Below, in pieces: positions 54,572 to 63,549 of a DNA stretch of 64,000 bases. Origin of the DNA: Nostoc sphaeroides (GTDB taxonomy: Bacteria > Cyanobacteriota > Cyanobacteriia > Cyanobacteriales > Nostocaceae); contig NZ_CP031941.1 of assembly GCF_003443655.1 (NCBI RefSeq), positions 4,090,501-4,154,500 of the forward strand, given 5' to 3'. The first letter of the stretch is position 1, and every line of letters begins with the position of its first letter. The notes under the pieces were generated by a model. That model saw only the letters and a list, made by a program, of their open reading frames with translations. It did not search any database and had not been told where the DNA came from. The position numbers and the translations under genes are program-made.

Positions 54572-55582
54572 TTAATCTTCAACCGCTACATAAGGTTGTG
54601 GTTCCCGCAAACGTTGGGCAATTTGTTCTCGCCGATACTTTGCAAGTTCGCTGTAAAGCCTCTTACGAGATAGATTTACACTTCCAACAGGCTCATGCTC
54701 TAGCAGTGTATGCCAAGGGGAAAACAATATACCCTCGTCTAAACGTTTGCGTTCTTCAAAGTCAAATTTCTGGCTGGGAATGCGGACAGTTGCAACTTTA
54801 ATAAACGGGGAATCTGTTTCTTGCCATTCTTTAACGTGGTCTTCAATCGGTGTTTTTTCATCATCTACATAAAACTGAATTAAAAAGTCAAAAGACGCTT
54901 CTTTCCCTTCTTCAGTCAAATATTTTACCAGCGTTTCTCGGAGGTAATTTTCTGATTCTGGAAGTGTTTCTGGTTGTTGTTCCGGCTGTTGAGATTTGAC
55001 AGACAATTTTACAATGCGACTACCAAACTTAAACGGAGCCATGCTCCAATATTGAATCAAAAGTGGATTTCCTATCTTATGGCTGCCAATTTTTTGCAAG
55101 ATAGCAAAGGCGTAACCAAGTTCCTCCAGCCGCTCTGGGGTAAGTTCTCCACTACCTGCTCTGGAAAGATCAGCATAATCACGAACGTCTTTAGTCAAGA
55201 AAATAGGATAATTGTTGAGTATAAAATCTTGAGTTTTTTCTTCATCATCCAGCACTTTTTGCCCGTCCACATTCATCACCTTAATGGCGATACCGCGAAC
55301 ATCAGGTTGGCTATCGGAGTTGAATTGACCACGCTTTTGAGGCGCACCACCATTAGAGAAACGAATCCACACAGGATAGGTTTGGGGCGTTTTGAATAAA
55401 CCTACTTTCAGGTCTTCAGAAAGATTGGGTTCAATAATAAACTCTCCCGAAAGGAGTCCATGACTTTTGCTATGAATTTGGCGGAGGTCTGGGCCGGTTT
55501 TTTGTTGAGCTTGGAGACTACCTGCTATAATGTCGTCGATGATTGCTTCTTGCTCAGTGGTAGATGACGTTGGGTTAGTCAT
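54572..55582 (-). CDS. Catalase-family heme protein (allene-oxide-synthase/catalase-like)
   Basis: The 336-residue protein shows a trimmed catalase core: LRQIHSKSHGLLSGEFII with distal His candidates H37/H41, WIRFSNGGAPQKR, PDVRGIAIKVMNVDG, FLTKDVRDYADL and the C-terminal FSPWHTLLEHEPVGSVNLSR, then KRLYSEL. This is the small 'catalase family' related to coral allene oxide synthase, not a full catalase (about 480 residues). It may act on lipid hydroperoxides. No lipoxygenase gene is nearby. Confidence 0.85.
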   Translation of the reverse strand: MTNPTSSTTEQEAIIDDIIAGSLQAQQKTGPDLRQIHSKSHGLLSGEFIIEPNLSEDLKVGLFKTPQTYPVWIRFSNGGAPQKRGQFNSDSQPDVRGIAIKVMNVDGQKVLDDEEKTQDFILNNYPIFLTKDVRDYADLSRAGSGELTPERLEELGYAFAILQKIGSHKIGNPLLIQYWSMAPFKFGSRIVKLSVKSQQPEQQPETLPESENYLRETLVKYLTEEGKEASFDFLIQFYVDDEKTPIEDHVKEWQETDSPFIKVATVRIPSQKFDFEERKRLDEGILFSPWHTLLEHEPVGSVNLSRKRLYSELAKYRREQIAQRLREPQPYVAVED

Positions 55583-55620
55583 AAAACATTTGATAATGTG
55601 TCTTCATTATCCTGAATGCT

Positions 55621-56199
55621 TCAGCCTTTCTGAGTCAATCCGGTTTCCGTAGAAACAGCTTGTAGTGGTTTATCCCAAGGTTCTATAAGTATTTCAGACA
55701 AATAGGCAAACTCAAAGACAATTCCGATAGTCGGCTTTGTCTGCCACTGCGGTAAACTGAGCAAGCGATCGTAATATCCACCGCCATAGCCCAGGCGATA
55801 TCCTCGATAGTCACAAGCGACACTGGGGACAAGAATCAAATCCACTTCAGCCGGATTTAATAGGGGAGCGTCGGGGTGTGGTTCAGTAATGCCATAAGCG
55901 CCGCTTTGGATAGAATCATTCGGTGTCGAAATATGCCAAGATAGGGATTTTTTATCAATGCAGCGAGGAAATCCCCAACGGTATTTGGTGTTTGCAAATA
56001 GTGGACTGAGATCGGGTTCTTGGCGAAAGCTGAAATAAGCTAGTATTGTTTTTGCTTGGGTGAATAAAGTAGAGTTTTGTAAATGAGAGCATAAGCGATC
56101 GCTTTTTTCTCTCCACTCTTGAACGGGCATTGATTGACGTGTTTTGAGTAGAGTGCGCCGTAGTTCTGCCTTATTTAATTGATGATTAACTTTGTCCAT
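55621..56199 (-). CDS. 5-formyltetrahydrofolate cyclo-ligase
   Basis: It converts 5-formyl-THF to 5,10-methenyl-THF using ATP. The 192-residue protein has LNKAELRRTLLKTRQSM at its start and the ATP loop YRLGYGGGYYDRLL, with LPSV-type LVPSVACDYRGYRLG before it. Length is normal. It follows an intrinsic terminator after fcl, so it is a separate unit. Confidence 0.94.
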   Translation of the reverse strand: MDKVNHQLNKAELRRTLLKTRQSMPVQEWREKSDRLCSHLQNSTLFTQAKTILAYFSFRQEPDLSPLFANTKYRWGFPRCIDKKSLSWHISTPNDSIQSGAYGITEPHPDAPLLNPAEVDLILVPSVACDYRGYRLGYGGGYYDRLLSLPQWQTKPTIGIVFEFAYLSEILIEPWDKPLQAVSTETGLTQKG

Positions 56200-56210
56200 A
56201 AAAATAGTCC

Positions 56211-56238
56211 AAAAAATAAGCTGGGCATCACCCAGCTT
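56211..56238 (-). terminator. Intrinsic terminator after fcl
   Basis: On the minus strand AAGCTGGG-TGATG-CCCAGCTT is followed by ATTTTTT. It lies 29 bases after the fcl stop and before the cyclo-ligase start. Confidence 0.88.
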
Positions 56239-56266
56239 GTATCACTCTACACTCACCAGTACATTG

Positions 56267-57211
56267 TTATGCAGCGTGTTGACGATACCACTCAATGGTA
56301 TTCTTTAACCCTTGCTCAAAGCCCACCTGAGCCGTAAAATTAAAGGCAAGATTTGCCCGTTCAGTATCTAAACAACGGCGGGGTTGACCATTTGGCTTGT
56401 CAGTTTGCCAAACAATTTCACCCTTAAACTCCATCAATTCACAGATTAGAGTTACTAAATCAAGGATGGAGATTTCATAACCTGTTCCCAAGTTAACTGG
56501 TTCCGATTCGTTATAGAATTGAGTTCCCATAACAATCCCCCGCGCGGCATCTTCTGAATACAAAAACTCACGGGTGGGACTGCCATCACCCCAAACTGGA
56601 AGTTGCTTTTCTGCCTTAATTTGGGCTTCGTGAACTTTGCGAACTAATGCTGGAATAACGTGAGAACTTCCTGTGTCAAAGTTATCTTCTGGGCCATATA
56701 AATTCACTGGCAGTAGATAAATCCCATTAAAACCGTACTGCTGGCGGTAAGATTGCAATTGGACTAAAAGGGCTTTTTTTGCAATTCCGTAGGGGGCGTT
56801 GGTTTCTTCTGGGTAGCCATTCCAAAGATCATCTTCTTTGAATGGCACGGGAGTAAATTTAGGATAGGCGCAGATTGTGCCAATACAAACAAATTTTTCT
56901 ACTCGAGCTTGATAGGCAGCGTGAATTAGCTGCGTTCCCATGATCAAATTATCGTAGAACAACTCTGCGGGTTTTTCACGGTTCAGACCGATACCCCCAA
57001 CATGAGCTGCTAGGTGGATAATTACGTCTTGCTGGTCAACTGCGCGTTGGCAATTTTCCCAAACACGTAAATCACAATCGCGCGATCGCGTGATTGTAAT
57101 CTTCTCACGATCAGCCCCTGCAATACACAGTTGATCTATCACCTGACGACCTAGAAACCCCGACCCACCGGTGACGAGAATGCGTTTATTATTTAGTTCT
57201 AAGGCGGTCAT
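56267..57211 (-). CDS. fcl: GDP-L-fucose synthase
   Basis: It epimerises and reduces GDP-4-keto-6-deoxy-mannose to GDP-L-fucose. The 314-residue SDR has the NADP loop [12 protein letters not shown], the LAAHVGGIG family loop, the catalytic [11 protein letters not shown]er/Thr region, and YGIAKKALL with Tyr and Lys. It follows gmd by 23 bases on the same strand, so the operon makes GDP-fucose for surface polysaccharide. Confidence 0.96.
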   Translation of the reverse strand: MTALELNNKRILVTGGSGFLGRQVIDQLCIAGADREKITITRSRDCDLRVWENCQRAVDQQDVIIHLAAHVGGIGLNREKPAELFYDNLIMGTQLIHAAYQARVEKFVCIGTICAYPKFTPVPFKEDDLWNGYPEETNAPYGIAKKALLVQLQSYRQQYGFNGIYLLPVNLYGPEDNFDTGSSHVIPALVRKVHEAQIKAEKQLPVWGDGSPTREFLYSEDAARGIVMGTQFYNESEPVNLGTGYEISILDLVTLICELMEFKGEIVWQTDKPNGQPRRCLDTERANLAFNFTAQVGFEQGLKNTIEWYRQHAA

Positions 57212-57234
57212 ATTTTTATCCTCTGTGGTGCGAA

Positions 57235-58320
57235 TCAGAAGTGCAAAGCGCCGAGTTGTTGACGACTAGTAGCAATATCTAATGGAAATTGCGAACCATT
57301 TCCATTTGGTGAAGTGTGACCCAATGCTTGTAAGTCTGCTTCTACCATTAAAGAAACTAGTTCTTCAAAAGTTACTGATGGTGCCCAGCCCAACTTCTGG
57401 CGGGCTTTGGAAGAATCACCAATCAACAACTCTACCTCAGATGGACGGAGGTAACGCTCATCAAACTCTACATAATTTTCCCAATTGAGATTTACGTAAC
57501 TAAATGCTAGTTCCAAAAACTCTCGCACCGAGTGGGTTTCACCAGTAGAAATTACGTAATCGTCTGGCTGGTCTTTCTGCAACATCAACCACATTGCTTT
57601 GACGTAATCCTTTGCATAGCCCCAATCTCGCTTGGCGTCTAAATTACCCATGTAAATTTTTTTCTGCTTACCAGCAACGATACCAGCCACTGCTCTAGTA
57701 ATTTTGCGAGTTACAAAGGTTTCACCCCGGCGTGGTGACTCGTGGTTAAAAAGTATGCCATTACAAGCAAACAAATCATAAGACTCACGATAATTTATAG
57801 TTTGCCAGTGGGCGTAAACTTTCGCACAGGCATAAGGGCTGCGGGGATAAAAGGGCGTTGTCTCAGTTTGAGGTATTGCTTGTACTAAACCGTACATTTC
57901 TGAAGAACCCGCCTGATAAAATCGCACCTGAATTCCGGTACGGTGTTGATAGTCCCGAATTGCTTCCAACAGACGTAGCGTACCCATTCCGACAGCATCC
58001 ACCGTGTATTCTGGTGAATCAAAGCTTACTCTGACATGGGATTGAGCGCCCAGGTTGTAAATCTCTACTGGCTGGACTTCTTCTAAAATGCGTCGCAACG
58101 TTGTACCATCTGTCAAGTCACCATAGTGAAGAAATAACCGCACTCCCTCTTTATGGGGGTCTTCGTAAATGTGATCGATGCGGTCTGTATTAAAGGTAGA
58201 AGTCCGGCGAATAATGCCATGAACCTCATAACCTTGTTCCAACAGAAACTCACTTAGATATGAACCATCTTGACCAGTAATACCAGTAATCAACGCTCGC
58301 TTCAGTTGCGTCATGCTCAA
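57235..58320 (-). CDS. gmd: GDP-mannose 4,6-dehydratase
   Basis: The 361-residue SDR starts [20 protein letters not shown] and shows the family markers [27 protein letters not shown] and the Tyr-x3-Lys in [11 protein letters not shown], plus [20 protein letters not shown]. It removes water from GDP-D-mannose to give the keto-deoxy sugar used by fcl. First gene of the operon; its upstream spacer is repeat-filled. Confidence 0.97.
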   Translation of the reverse strand: MSMTQLKRALITGITGQDGSYLSEFLLEQGYEVHGIIRRTSTFNTDRIDHIYEDPHKEGVRLFLHYGDLTDGTTLRRILEEVQPVEIYNLGAQSHVRVSFDSPEYTVDAVGMGTLRLLEAIRDYQHRTGIQVRFYQAGSSEMYGLVQAIPQTETTPFYPRSPYACAKVYAHWQTINYRESYDLFACNGILFNHESPRRGETFVTRKITRAVAGIVAGKQKKIYMGNLDAKRDWGYAKDYVKAMWLMLQKDQPDDYVISTGETHSVREFLELAFSYVNLNWENYVEFDERYLRPSEVELLIGDSSKARQKLGWAPSVTFEELVSLMVEADLQALGHTSPNGNGSQFPLDIATSRQQLGALHF

Positions 58321-58557
58321 TTATCCCTTATTGTCTTTGATTAAAAAGTTACAGCCAATCTGATACAACTTAGCAGCTAATTGCTGAATTGCTAATGGGA
58401 AACCTACGAGTTATTGTTCTTAAAAGACTTTCTCCATCAATAGATATACTTAATAAAAAGTAATTTAACATGTAAATTAAACTTAGATATATCAAGATTG
58501 TTTCATTCTGTATATTTTTTTACTAAGCACTTCCAAGAAATAAATTATCCAATCTTA

Positions 58558-58607
58558 TGGGGTGGGCGACACGAGAGCACATAGTCAAAGGCAAGATGCC
58601 CACCCCA
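58558..58607. repeat. GGGGTGGGC inverted repeat
   Basis: TGGGGTGGGC and GCCCACCCCA enclose 30 bases; the right half AGATGCCCACCCCACAA equals that at 35814-35830. Upstream CACTTCCAAGAAATAAATTA matches the left side of family E. Confidence 0.65.
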
Positions 58608-58706
58608 CAATAAAAATTCAGAATAAGAGCAAAGCGAACCACACATGTACACTCGAAGAAGTCTAAGCTAAGTAGAAACCCATAAATTATAAATAACTAT
58701 ATAAAT

Positions 58707-58775
58707 CAATACAGTTCAGTTAAGGATAACCTACGCAGTTTAAGGTTTTTGGCTCTAACCCAAGCGTATTGCTAT
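58707..58775. repeat. Family F element, degenerate copy 3
   Basis: CAATACAGTTCAGTTAAG at the left, CTAACCCAAGCGTATTG at the right, clearly related to the other copies but with a shortened interior. Confidence 0.5.
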
Positions 58776-58781
58776 ATAAAT

Positions 58782-58941
58782 AGGACTTACGCAAGAGTTA
58801 CGGAATAACGTAGACACTAAGTGGCTTGCCGCAGGCTACCACAGAGGTGCAGTATTTCGACAACTCTTGGAGACGCTACGCGAACGCTCAATAACCGGAC
58901 ACGGAGAAATAGGAGTTTGAGAGATATTTTGAGTAAGTCTT
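58782..58941. repeat. MITE-like element, family C, copy 4
   Basis: AGGACTTACGCA at the left and GAGTAAGTCTT at the right with a diverged interior including GGAGACGCTACGCGAACGC. Confidence 0.6.
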
Positions 58942-59034
58942 AATAAATAAAGAAGAACCAATCGTTTACTCTTAGGGAAAGAATTGGTATTTAGGGGCAT
59001 TAACTGCCCCACAGAATTGACCCTAAGTAGTTAC

Positions 59035-59790
59035 TCAGTATGCCCCGTTATTTTTGGGCAGAATGACTACATCAACAGTTTTCAAGATGATCCATAAATC
59101 AAGCCATAAATTCCTAAACCTAGCATAATGCAGGTCTATTTGGACTCGCCGAGGGTAGGGTATATCATTACGCCCAGACACCTGCCACAAACCTGTAATT
59201 CCTGGACGGATCGTTAAAATCTCATCAATGTAAGAACCGTATTTTGGCAGTTCTTCTGCTACTAAGGGTCGGGGGCCGACTACACTCATGTCCCCTTTTA
59301 AAACGTTCCAGAACTGGGGAAATTCGTCTAAGCTAGTAATTCGCAAAAATCGGCCAATTTCGGTAATCCGGGGGTCTTTTTTTAGCTTAAAACTGCTTTC
59401 AAATTCTTCTCGCAATTCGGGGGATGTTTCCATCATTTGCATGAGGATTTCGTCCGCATTGCTTACCATTGTTCGGAATTTAATACAATTAAACGTTTTG
59501 TAATTTTTCCCTACCCGTTCCTGGATATAAAAAATTGGGCCTTGTGAGCTGAAAGCAATCAGCAAGGCCAAAATTAAGTAGACGGGGAAGAACAAAATTA
59601 ACACCGACAGCGAAAACACTATATCGAACAGTCGTTTAGCAAACTCTCCGTTTAAACCCTGAAAAGATAAACCTTTGGGTTTAACTTTTGGTGTTTTCGT
59701 TTTTTGAGGGCGTTTTAAGAAACGCGTAGACGCTCTGGTGTCTTGCCTTACGCCTCGTTTGCCGGAGAGGAGTGAGCTCTGGGCAGTCAT
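59035..59790 (-). CDS. Exopolysaccharide sugar transferase (UndP hexose-1-phosphate transferase)
   Basis: The start is the second of two ATGs, at 59790, with AGGAG at 4-8 bases upstream. The 251-residue protein has a basic N-terminus (Lys/Arg-rich, about 1-45), one membrane helix (about 58-80, IVFSLSVLILFFPVYLILAL), then the catalytic domain CIKFRTMVSNADEI, DPRITEIGRFLRITSLDEFP, NVLKGDMSVVGPRPL and IRPGITGLWQVSGR. It loads the first sugar onto the lipid carrier. It lies 114 bases after the GT4 gene, same strand. Confidence 0.88.
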   Translation of the reverse strand: MTAQSSLLSGKRGVRQDTRASTRFLKRPQKTKTPKVKPKGLSFQGLNGEFAKRLFDIVFSLSVLILFFPVYLILALLIAFSSQGPIFYIQERVGKNYKTFNCIKFRTMVSNADEILMQMMETSPELREEFESSFKLKKDPRITEIGRFLRITSLDEFPQFWNVLKGDMSVVGPRPLVAEELPKYGSYIDEILTIRPGITGLWQVSGRNDIPYPRRVQIDLHYARFRNLWLDLWIILKTVDVVILPKNNGAY

Positions 59791-59904
59791 CATACTCCTT
59801 AATAATCCACACCACACATAGTCCCAATATTAAAGCCAAAATGAGGTGCTTCTGGGGAAAATTGCCAAAAGCCTAAAAAAATAAGACGTTATTCAAGACC
59901 ATCA

Positions 59905-61059
59905 TTATAAAAATGGTCTTTTTTCGTTGCATTTGTTTACAAAATCTAAATAACGATCTGCAAAAATCTGCGGTGAGAACTGCGCGGCGTGCGATCGCAT
60001 ATACTCAGAACTGAACGAACCCTCATACACTTCAAACTTTTCTACTGCCTCCACTAAAGCCGCCTCTGTTTGCGTCTTGAAGAATATACCTGTCCCTGTA
60101 TCCGCACAAGAGCGAATATCTCGCACTGTTTCTAAAGCACCCCCTGCACCGTAGGCAATCACTGGCGTGCCACAGGCTTGTGCTTCCACTAGGGCAATAC
60201 CAAAATCTTCACAAGCTGCATATACAAACGCCTTAGCCCTAGACATATATTTTTTTACCACATTATCGGGTTGCCATCCTAATATTTGGATATTAGAGTT
60301 TGCCATTTCACGAATCTTGTTCATTTCATCTCCTGTACCAATGACTACTAATGGTCGTTTTAGTTGATTAAAAGCCTTGACAATCAACGATATTTGCTTA
60401 TAACTCACTAAGCGGGAAACAGTCAGATAAAAGTCGTCTTTTTCAGACAGAAATGGAAATTGAGCAATATTCACTGGTGGGTAAATGACTGTTGCTTCTC
60501 GTCGATAGCAACGCCAAATCCGCCGAGCTGTATGTTGCGAGTTGGCAATGAAGTAATCAACTCGATTGGCACTTAATACATCCCACTGACGCAAACTATG
60601 TAATAAATATCGCGTTACCCATCCAGGAAAACCACTGCCTAGTTTGCTGTGGCGTAGATAATCAAAAGTCAAGTCCCAGGCATAGCGCATAGGGCTGTGA
60701 CAGTAGCAAATATGTATCTGTTCGGGAGTGGTAAGAATTCCTTTGGCAACAGCGTGGGATGAAGACAGAATTACGTCATAATGCCGCAAATCAAGTTGTT
60801 CAATTGCCAAAGGCCACAAAGGCAAGTAATTTTGTATACCGTTGCGGGCAGATGGAAAGTTCTGGAGAAACGTCTTGCCAATTTGACGCTTATATAAATA
60901 ACTTTCAGGATTACTGGATTCAAAATCGATGAGGGCATACAAATCAGCATCAATGTGATTCAAAATTTCTCGGACAACGAGTTCTGAACCACCGGTGGCT
61001 TTGGGTGTCAGCCACTCATGAACCAGAGCATATTTCAAGGGCACAGCTAAACAATTCAA
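59905..61059 (-). CDS. Glycosyltransferase family 4
   Basis: The 384-residue protein has GT-B architecture. The N-terminal half has ALVHEWLTPKATGGSELVVR; the C-terminal half has LTVSRLVSYKQISLIVKAFN and the donor-binding E-x7-E motif EDFGIALVEA then GTPVIAYGAGGALE. The retaining GT4 family builds exopolysaccharide. It precedes the sugar transferase; together with gmd/fcl this is a small surface-polysaccharide cluster. A hairpin AAGACCAT/ATGGTCTT overlaps the stop region. Confidence 0.9.
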   Translation of the reverse strand: MNCLAVPLKYALVHEWLTPKATGGSELVVREILNHIDADLYALIDFESSNPESYLYKRQIGKTFLQNFPSARNGIQNYLPLWPLAIEQLDLRHYDVILSSSHAVAKGILTTPEQIHICYCHSPMRYAWDLTFDYLRHSKLGSGFPGWVTRYLLHSLRQWDVLSANRVDYFIANSQHTARRIWRCYRREATVIYPPVNIAQFPFLSEKDDFYLTVSRLVSYKQISLIVKAFNQLKRPLVVIGTGDEMNKIREMANSNIQILGWQPDNVVKKYMSRAKAFVYAACEDFGIALVEAQACGTPVIAYGAGGALETVRDIRSCADTGTGIFFKTQTEAALVEAVEKFEVYEGSFSSEYMRSHAAQFSPQIFADRYLDFVNKCNEKRPFL

Positions 61060-61321
61060 AATTCACGCATTCAGGCATTCAAAATTGAAGATAGTTTTCT
61101 TAGACTCCGACTGAAAATTTTTCCTCTTGTGATTAATAATTAATGGAAAGTGCCCTAGATTAGCAAATGGGACGCAATCTTTCGCTTAGAGGTTCCAGAT
61201 GGATGCTGCAACCTGATAATCTCAGATTGGGGATTGGGCATGGGGCATTTCCTTCTGTCCCTAGTTCCTAATCCCCAATCTCCACCCCCTTGATGAAAAA
61301 TCATATAGAAAGGGCGAATTT

Positions 61322-62260
61322 ATGCGAATTCTGATTATGGGCGGTACTCGGTTCATTGGTGTCTATTTGACTCAACTACTAGTGGAACAAGGACATGAGG
61401 TGGTGCTGTTCAATCGGGGAAATCGGCCAGCACCTTCTTTAGAGGGAGTAGGACAAATTATAGGCGATCGCACTGATGCTACTCAATTAAAGGCAAAGTT
61501 ATCAGAAGAAAACTTTGATGTCATTTTTGACAATAATGGGCGGGAACTTACTGATACTCAACCACTAGCAGAGATTTTTCAAGACCGAGTGCAACATTTT
61601 GTCTATATGAGTTCTGCGGGGGTATATCTCAAATCTGACCAATTGCCCCATGTAGAAGGCGATTCAGTAGATCCTAAAAGTCGCCATAAAGGTAAACATG
61701 AAACAGAAGCTTATCTAACTCAATTGGGATTACCTTTTACTTCCATTCGTCCTACTTATATTTACGGGCCTCGTAATTATAATGAGTTAGAAGGCTGGTT
61801 TTTTGATAGAATTGTGCGCGATCGCCCCATTCCCATCCCCGGAAATGGCTTGCATATCACCCAGTTAGGTCATGTAAAAGACTTGGCACAAGCTTTGACT
61901 AAGGTTTTGGGGAATAAACAAGCCATAGGACAGATTTATAATATCTCTGGCGATCGCTTTGTCACTTTTGATGGTTTAGCCCGTGCTAGTGCTGTAGCGG
62001 CTGGCAAATCACCCGATGCTGTAAAAATCGTCCATTACGACCCGAAAAAGTTTGATTTTGGCAAACGCAAAGCTTTTCCGATGCGGGTGCAGCATTTCTT
62101 TGCTTCGGTGAACAAAGCACAAACAGAATTAAATTGGCATCCTGAATATGATTTGATTTCTGGGTTACAAGATTCTCTAGAAAATGACTATTTAGCTAAT
62201 GCAAAAGATAAAGCTGATGTTGATTTCTCTGTAGATGAAGAGATTTTACAAGCGTTGTAA
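61322..62260 (+). CDS. NAD-dependent epimerase/dehydratase, CSP41-like SDR
   Basis: The 312-residue protein starts MRILIMGGTRFIGVYLTQLL, an atypical SDR nucleotide-binding loop, and continues FDVIFDNNGRELTDTQPLAE, VYMSSAGVY, and SIRPTYIYGPRNYNELEGWF. This is the cyanobacterial homologue group of chloroplast stem-loop-binding protein CSP41, an RNA-binding SDR. A true sugar-epimerase activity is not excluded, as the Tyr-x3-Lys is altered. It is divergent from the GT4 gene. Confidence 0.85.
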   Translation: MRILIMGGTRFIGVYLTQLLVEQGHEVVLFNRGNRPAPSLEGVGQIIGDRTDATQLKAKLSEENFDVIFDNNGRELTDTQPLAEIFQDRVQHFVYMSSAGVYLKSDQLPHVEGDSVDPKSRHKGKHETEAYLTQLGLPFTSIRPTYIYGPRNYNELEGWFFDRIVRDRPIPIPGNGLHITQLGHVKDLAQALTKVLGNKQAIGQIYNISGDRFVTFDGLARASAVAAGKSPDAVKIVHYDPKKFDFGKRKAFPMRVQHFFASVNKAQTELNWHPEYDLISGLQDSLENDYLANAKDKADVDFSVDEEILQAL

Positions 62261-62769
62261 GTCAATTTTGGATTTTAGATTTTGGATTTTAAATTGACCC
62301 CATGTATGAATGCAGGGGCTTCAATTAAAAATTTTGGATTTTGGATTTTAGATTTATTCTCGCATTTGAATTCGCTTTCTCTCAAACCCCTTTATATTTT
62401 ATATTTCAATACCGTTCAGTTAAGCCGAAAAACCTTGCTAGAGACGCGAAATTTCGCGTCTCTACAGGTCTAAAATCAGTACCAAAAATCCTTAACTGAA
62501 CTGTATTGTTTTATATTTTGGATTTAAGATTCAAAATATAAAATCTAAAATTCGGTGAGTAAATATGTTTAGGGGCGCATCGCTGTGTCTGGCTTTTTAC
62601 GGTATCTGGAAAACCTCTCTTCTATTTCTCTCTCCTCTTAGGAGAGAGACTTTGACTTTTCCCCCTTAGAGCGACGAGTTGGGGGTTAGGGGGTTAGGTA
62701 AATCGTTAGCTTTTCCACATAACGTGAAAAGTCAGATCGCTGTGTGCCCTTAATGATGCGATCGCACTT
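62261..62769. other. 509-base spacer, repeat-rich
   Basis: Starts with TTTTGGATTTTAGATTTTGG repeats (62266-62355), includes the family F element and a CTCTCTCCTCTTAGGAGAGAG inverted repeat (about 62629-62650). No gene. Confidence 0.5.
62407..62508. repeat. MITE-like element, family F, copy 2
   Basis: CAATACCGTTCAGTTAAG (62407-62424) and CTTAACTGAACTGTATTG (62491-62508) are inverted with one mismatch. The interior has GAGACGCGAAATTTCGCGTC, a perfect palindrome core. Confidence 0.7.
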
Positions 62770-63504
62770 TCACAACTCATCAGGGTTAACGCCTAACTCT
62801 CGCAGTTGTGCTGCTAATCTGTTAGCACGTTGACTTTCTCGTTCTAGTTTCTCTAGGGGTGTGGGAAGCCAATTCCCAGATGCATCATACCAACGTAGCC
62901 ACAATCGCTCAATTCGTTGGTAAGAACCTTGCCAAAGTCCTAAGCCCAGTTCCAAACCCGGCATCCACACTCGTGGGGTAGTCAAGTCTAATTCGCTGTA
63001 ACTATCTGCAATTAATTGGAATGCTTGAAGTTTATCTGTGTAGCGGTCAAACACAATGTAGTAAGGAACTCGCAAAATCCGCTCATAAACTTCCCATTTG
63101 GTCGGCGGTTGGTTAATCTCCCGCAGAGTTTGTCCTAAGTCTTCTTTTTCAGTGCCAGGAGAAAGCAATTCTACCACGACAAAAGGAGCAACCCCTTCTT
63201 GCCAGATGACATAACTCAGACGCAAGTTTTGCTGTTCGTAGAGACGCGAAACTCCCACAGCAGCAAACCAGTCCGGGCGTTTGTACCACAGTGTATGCCG
63301 GAGATCATAGTAAAGGTTTAAGTCAGTGGCAACAAATACCTCCTCTGCTGGATAGTTAGGTGGACAGAAGGTTTCGCGCAGAAGTTGGGGTTGAAAAAGG
63401 TGAAATTCGTCAGGCAAACCAGAGTCCTCCGGGTATTCACTGGGAAGATCATACATGGTGGGTAGAGTTTCTTTTGGAGGGCGCGGCGGGTCTGTTTGGT
63501 ACAT
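62770..63504 (-). CDS. Uma2-family (DUF820) protein
   Basis: The 244-residue protein has a Pro-rich N-terminus (about 1-30), then DLNLYYDLRHTLWYKRPDWF, FVVVELLSPGTEKEDLGQTL, and VPYYIVFDRYTDKLQAFQL, the Uma2 core with Asp at KRPDW and Glu at VVVELLS. A C-terminal coiled region rich in Leu/Arg (ESQRANRLAAQLRELGVNPD) is common in this subgroup. It is divergent from the SMP-30 gene across 45 bases. Confidence 0.88.
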   Translation of the reverse strand: MYQTDPPRPPKETLPTMYDLPSEYPEDSGLPDEFHLFQPQLLRETFCPPNYPAEEVFVATDLNLYYDLRHTLWYKRPDWFAAVGVSRLYEQQNLRLSYVIWQEGVAPFVVVELLSPGTEKEDLGQTLREINQPPTKWEVYERILRVPYYIVFDRYTDKLQAFQLIADSYSELDLTTPRVWMPGLELGLGLWQGSYQRIERLWLRWYDASGNWLPTPLEKLERESQRANRLAAQLRELGVNPDEL

Positions 63505-63549
63505 ATTAGGTATATACTTTTGAAGATTTAATATTTAAATTAACTGGTT

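Larger units (their letters stand above)
58321..59034. other. 714-base spacer with three repeat elements
   Basis: Holds the gmd promoter region and the elements at 58558, 58707 and 58782. A GGGGCATTAACTGCCCC hairpin (58994-59010) lies 25 bases past the sugar-transferase stop on the minus strand and may end that mRNA. No gene is seen. Confidence 0.45.

Noticed and set aside
62282..62473. 63-codon frame
   Set aside because: Made of TTTTGGA repeats and part of a family F element.
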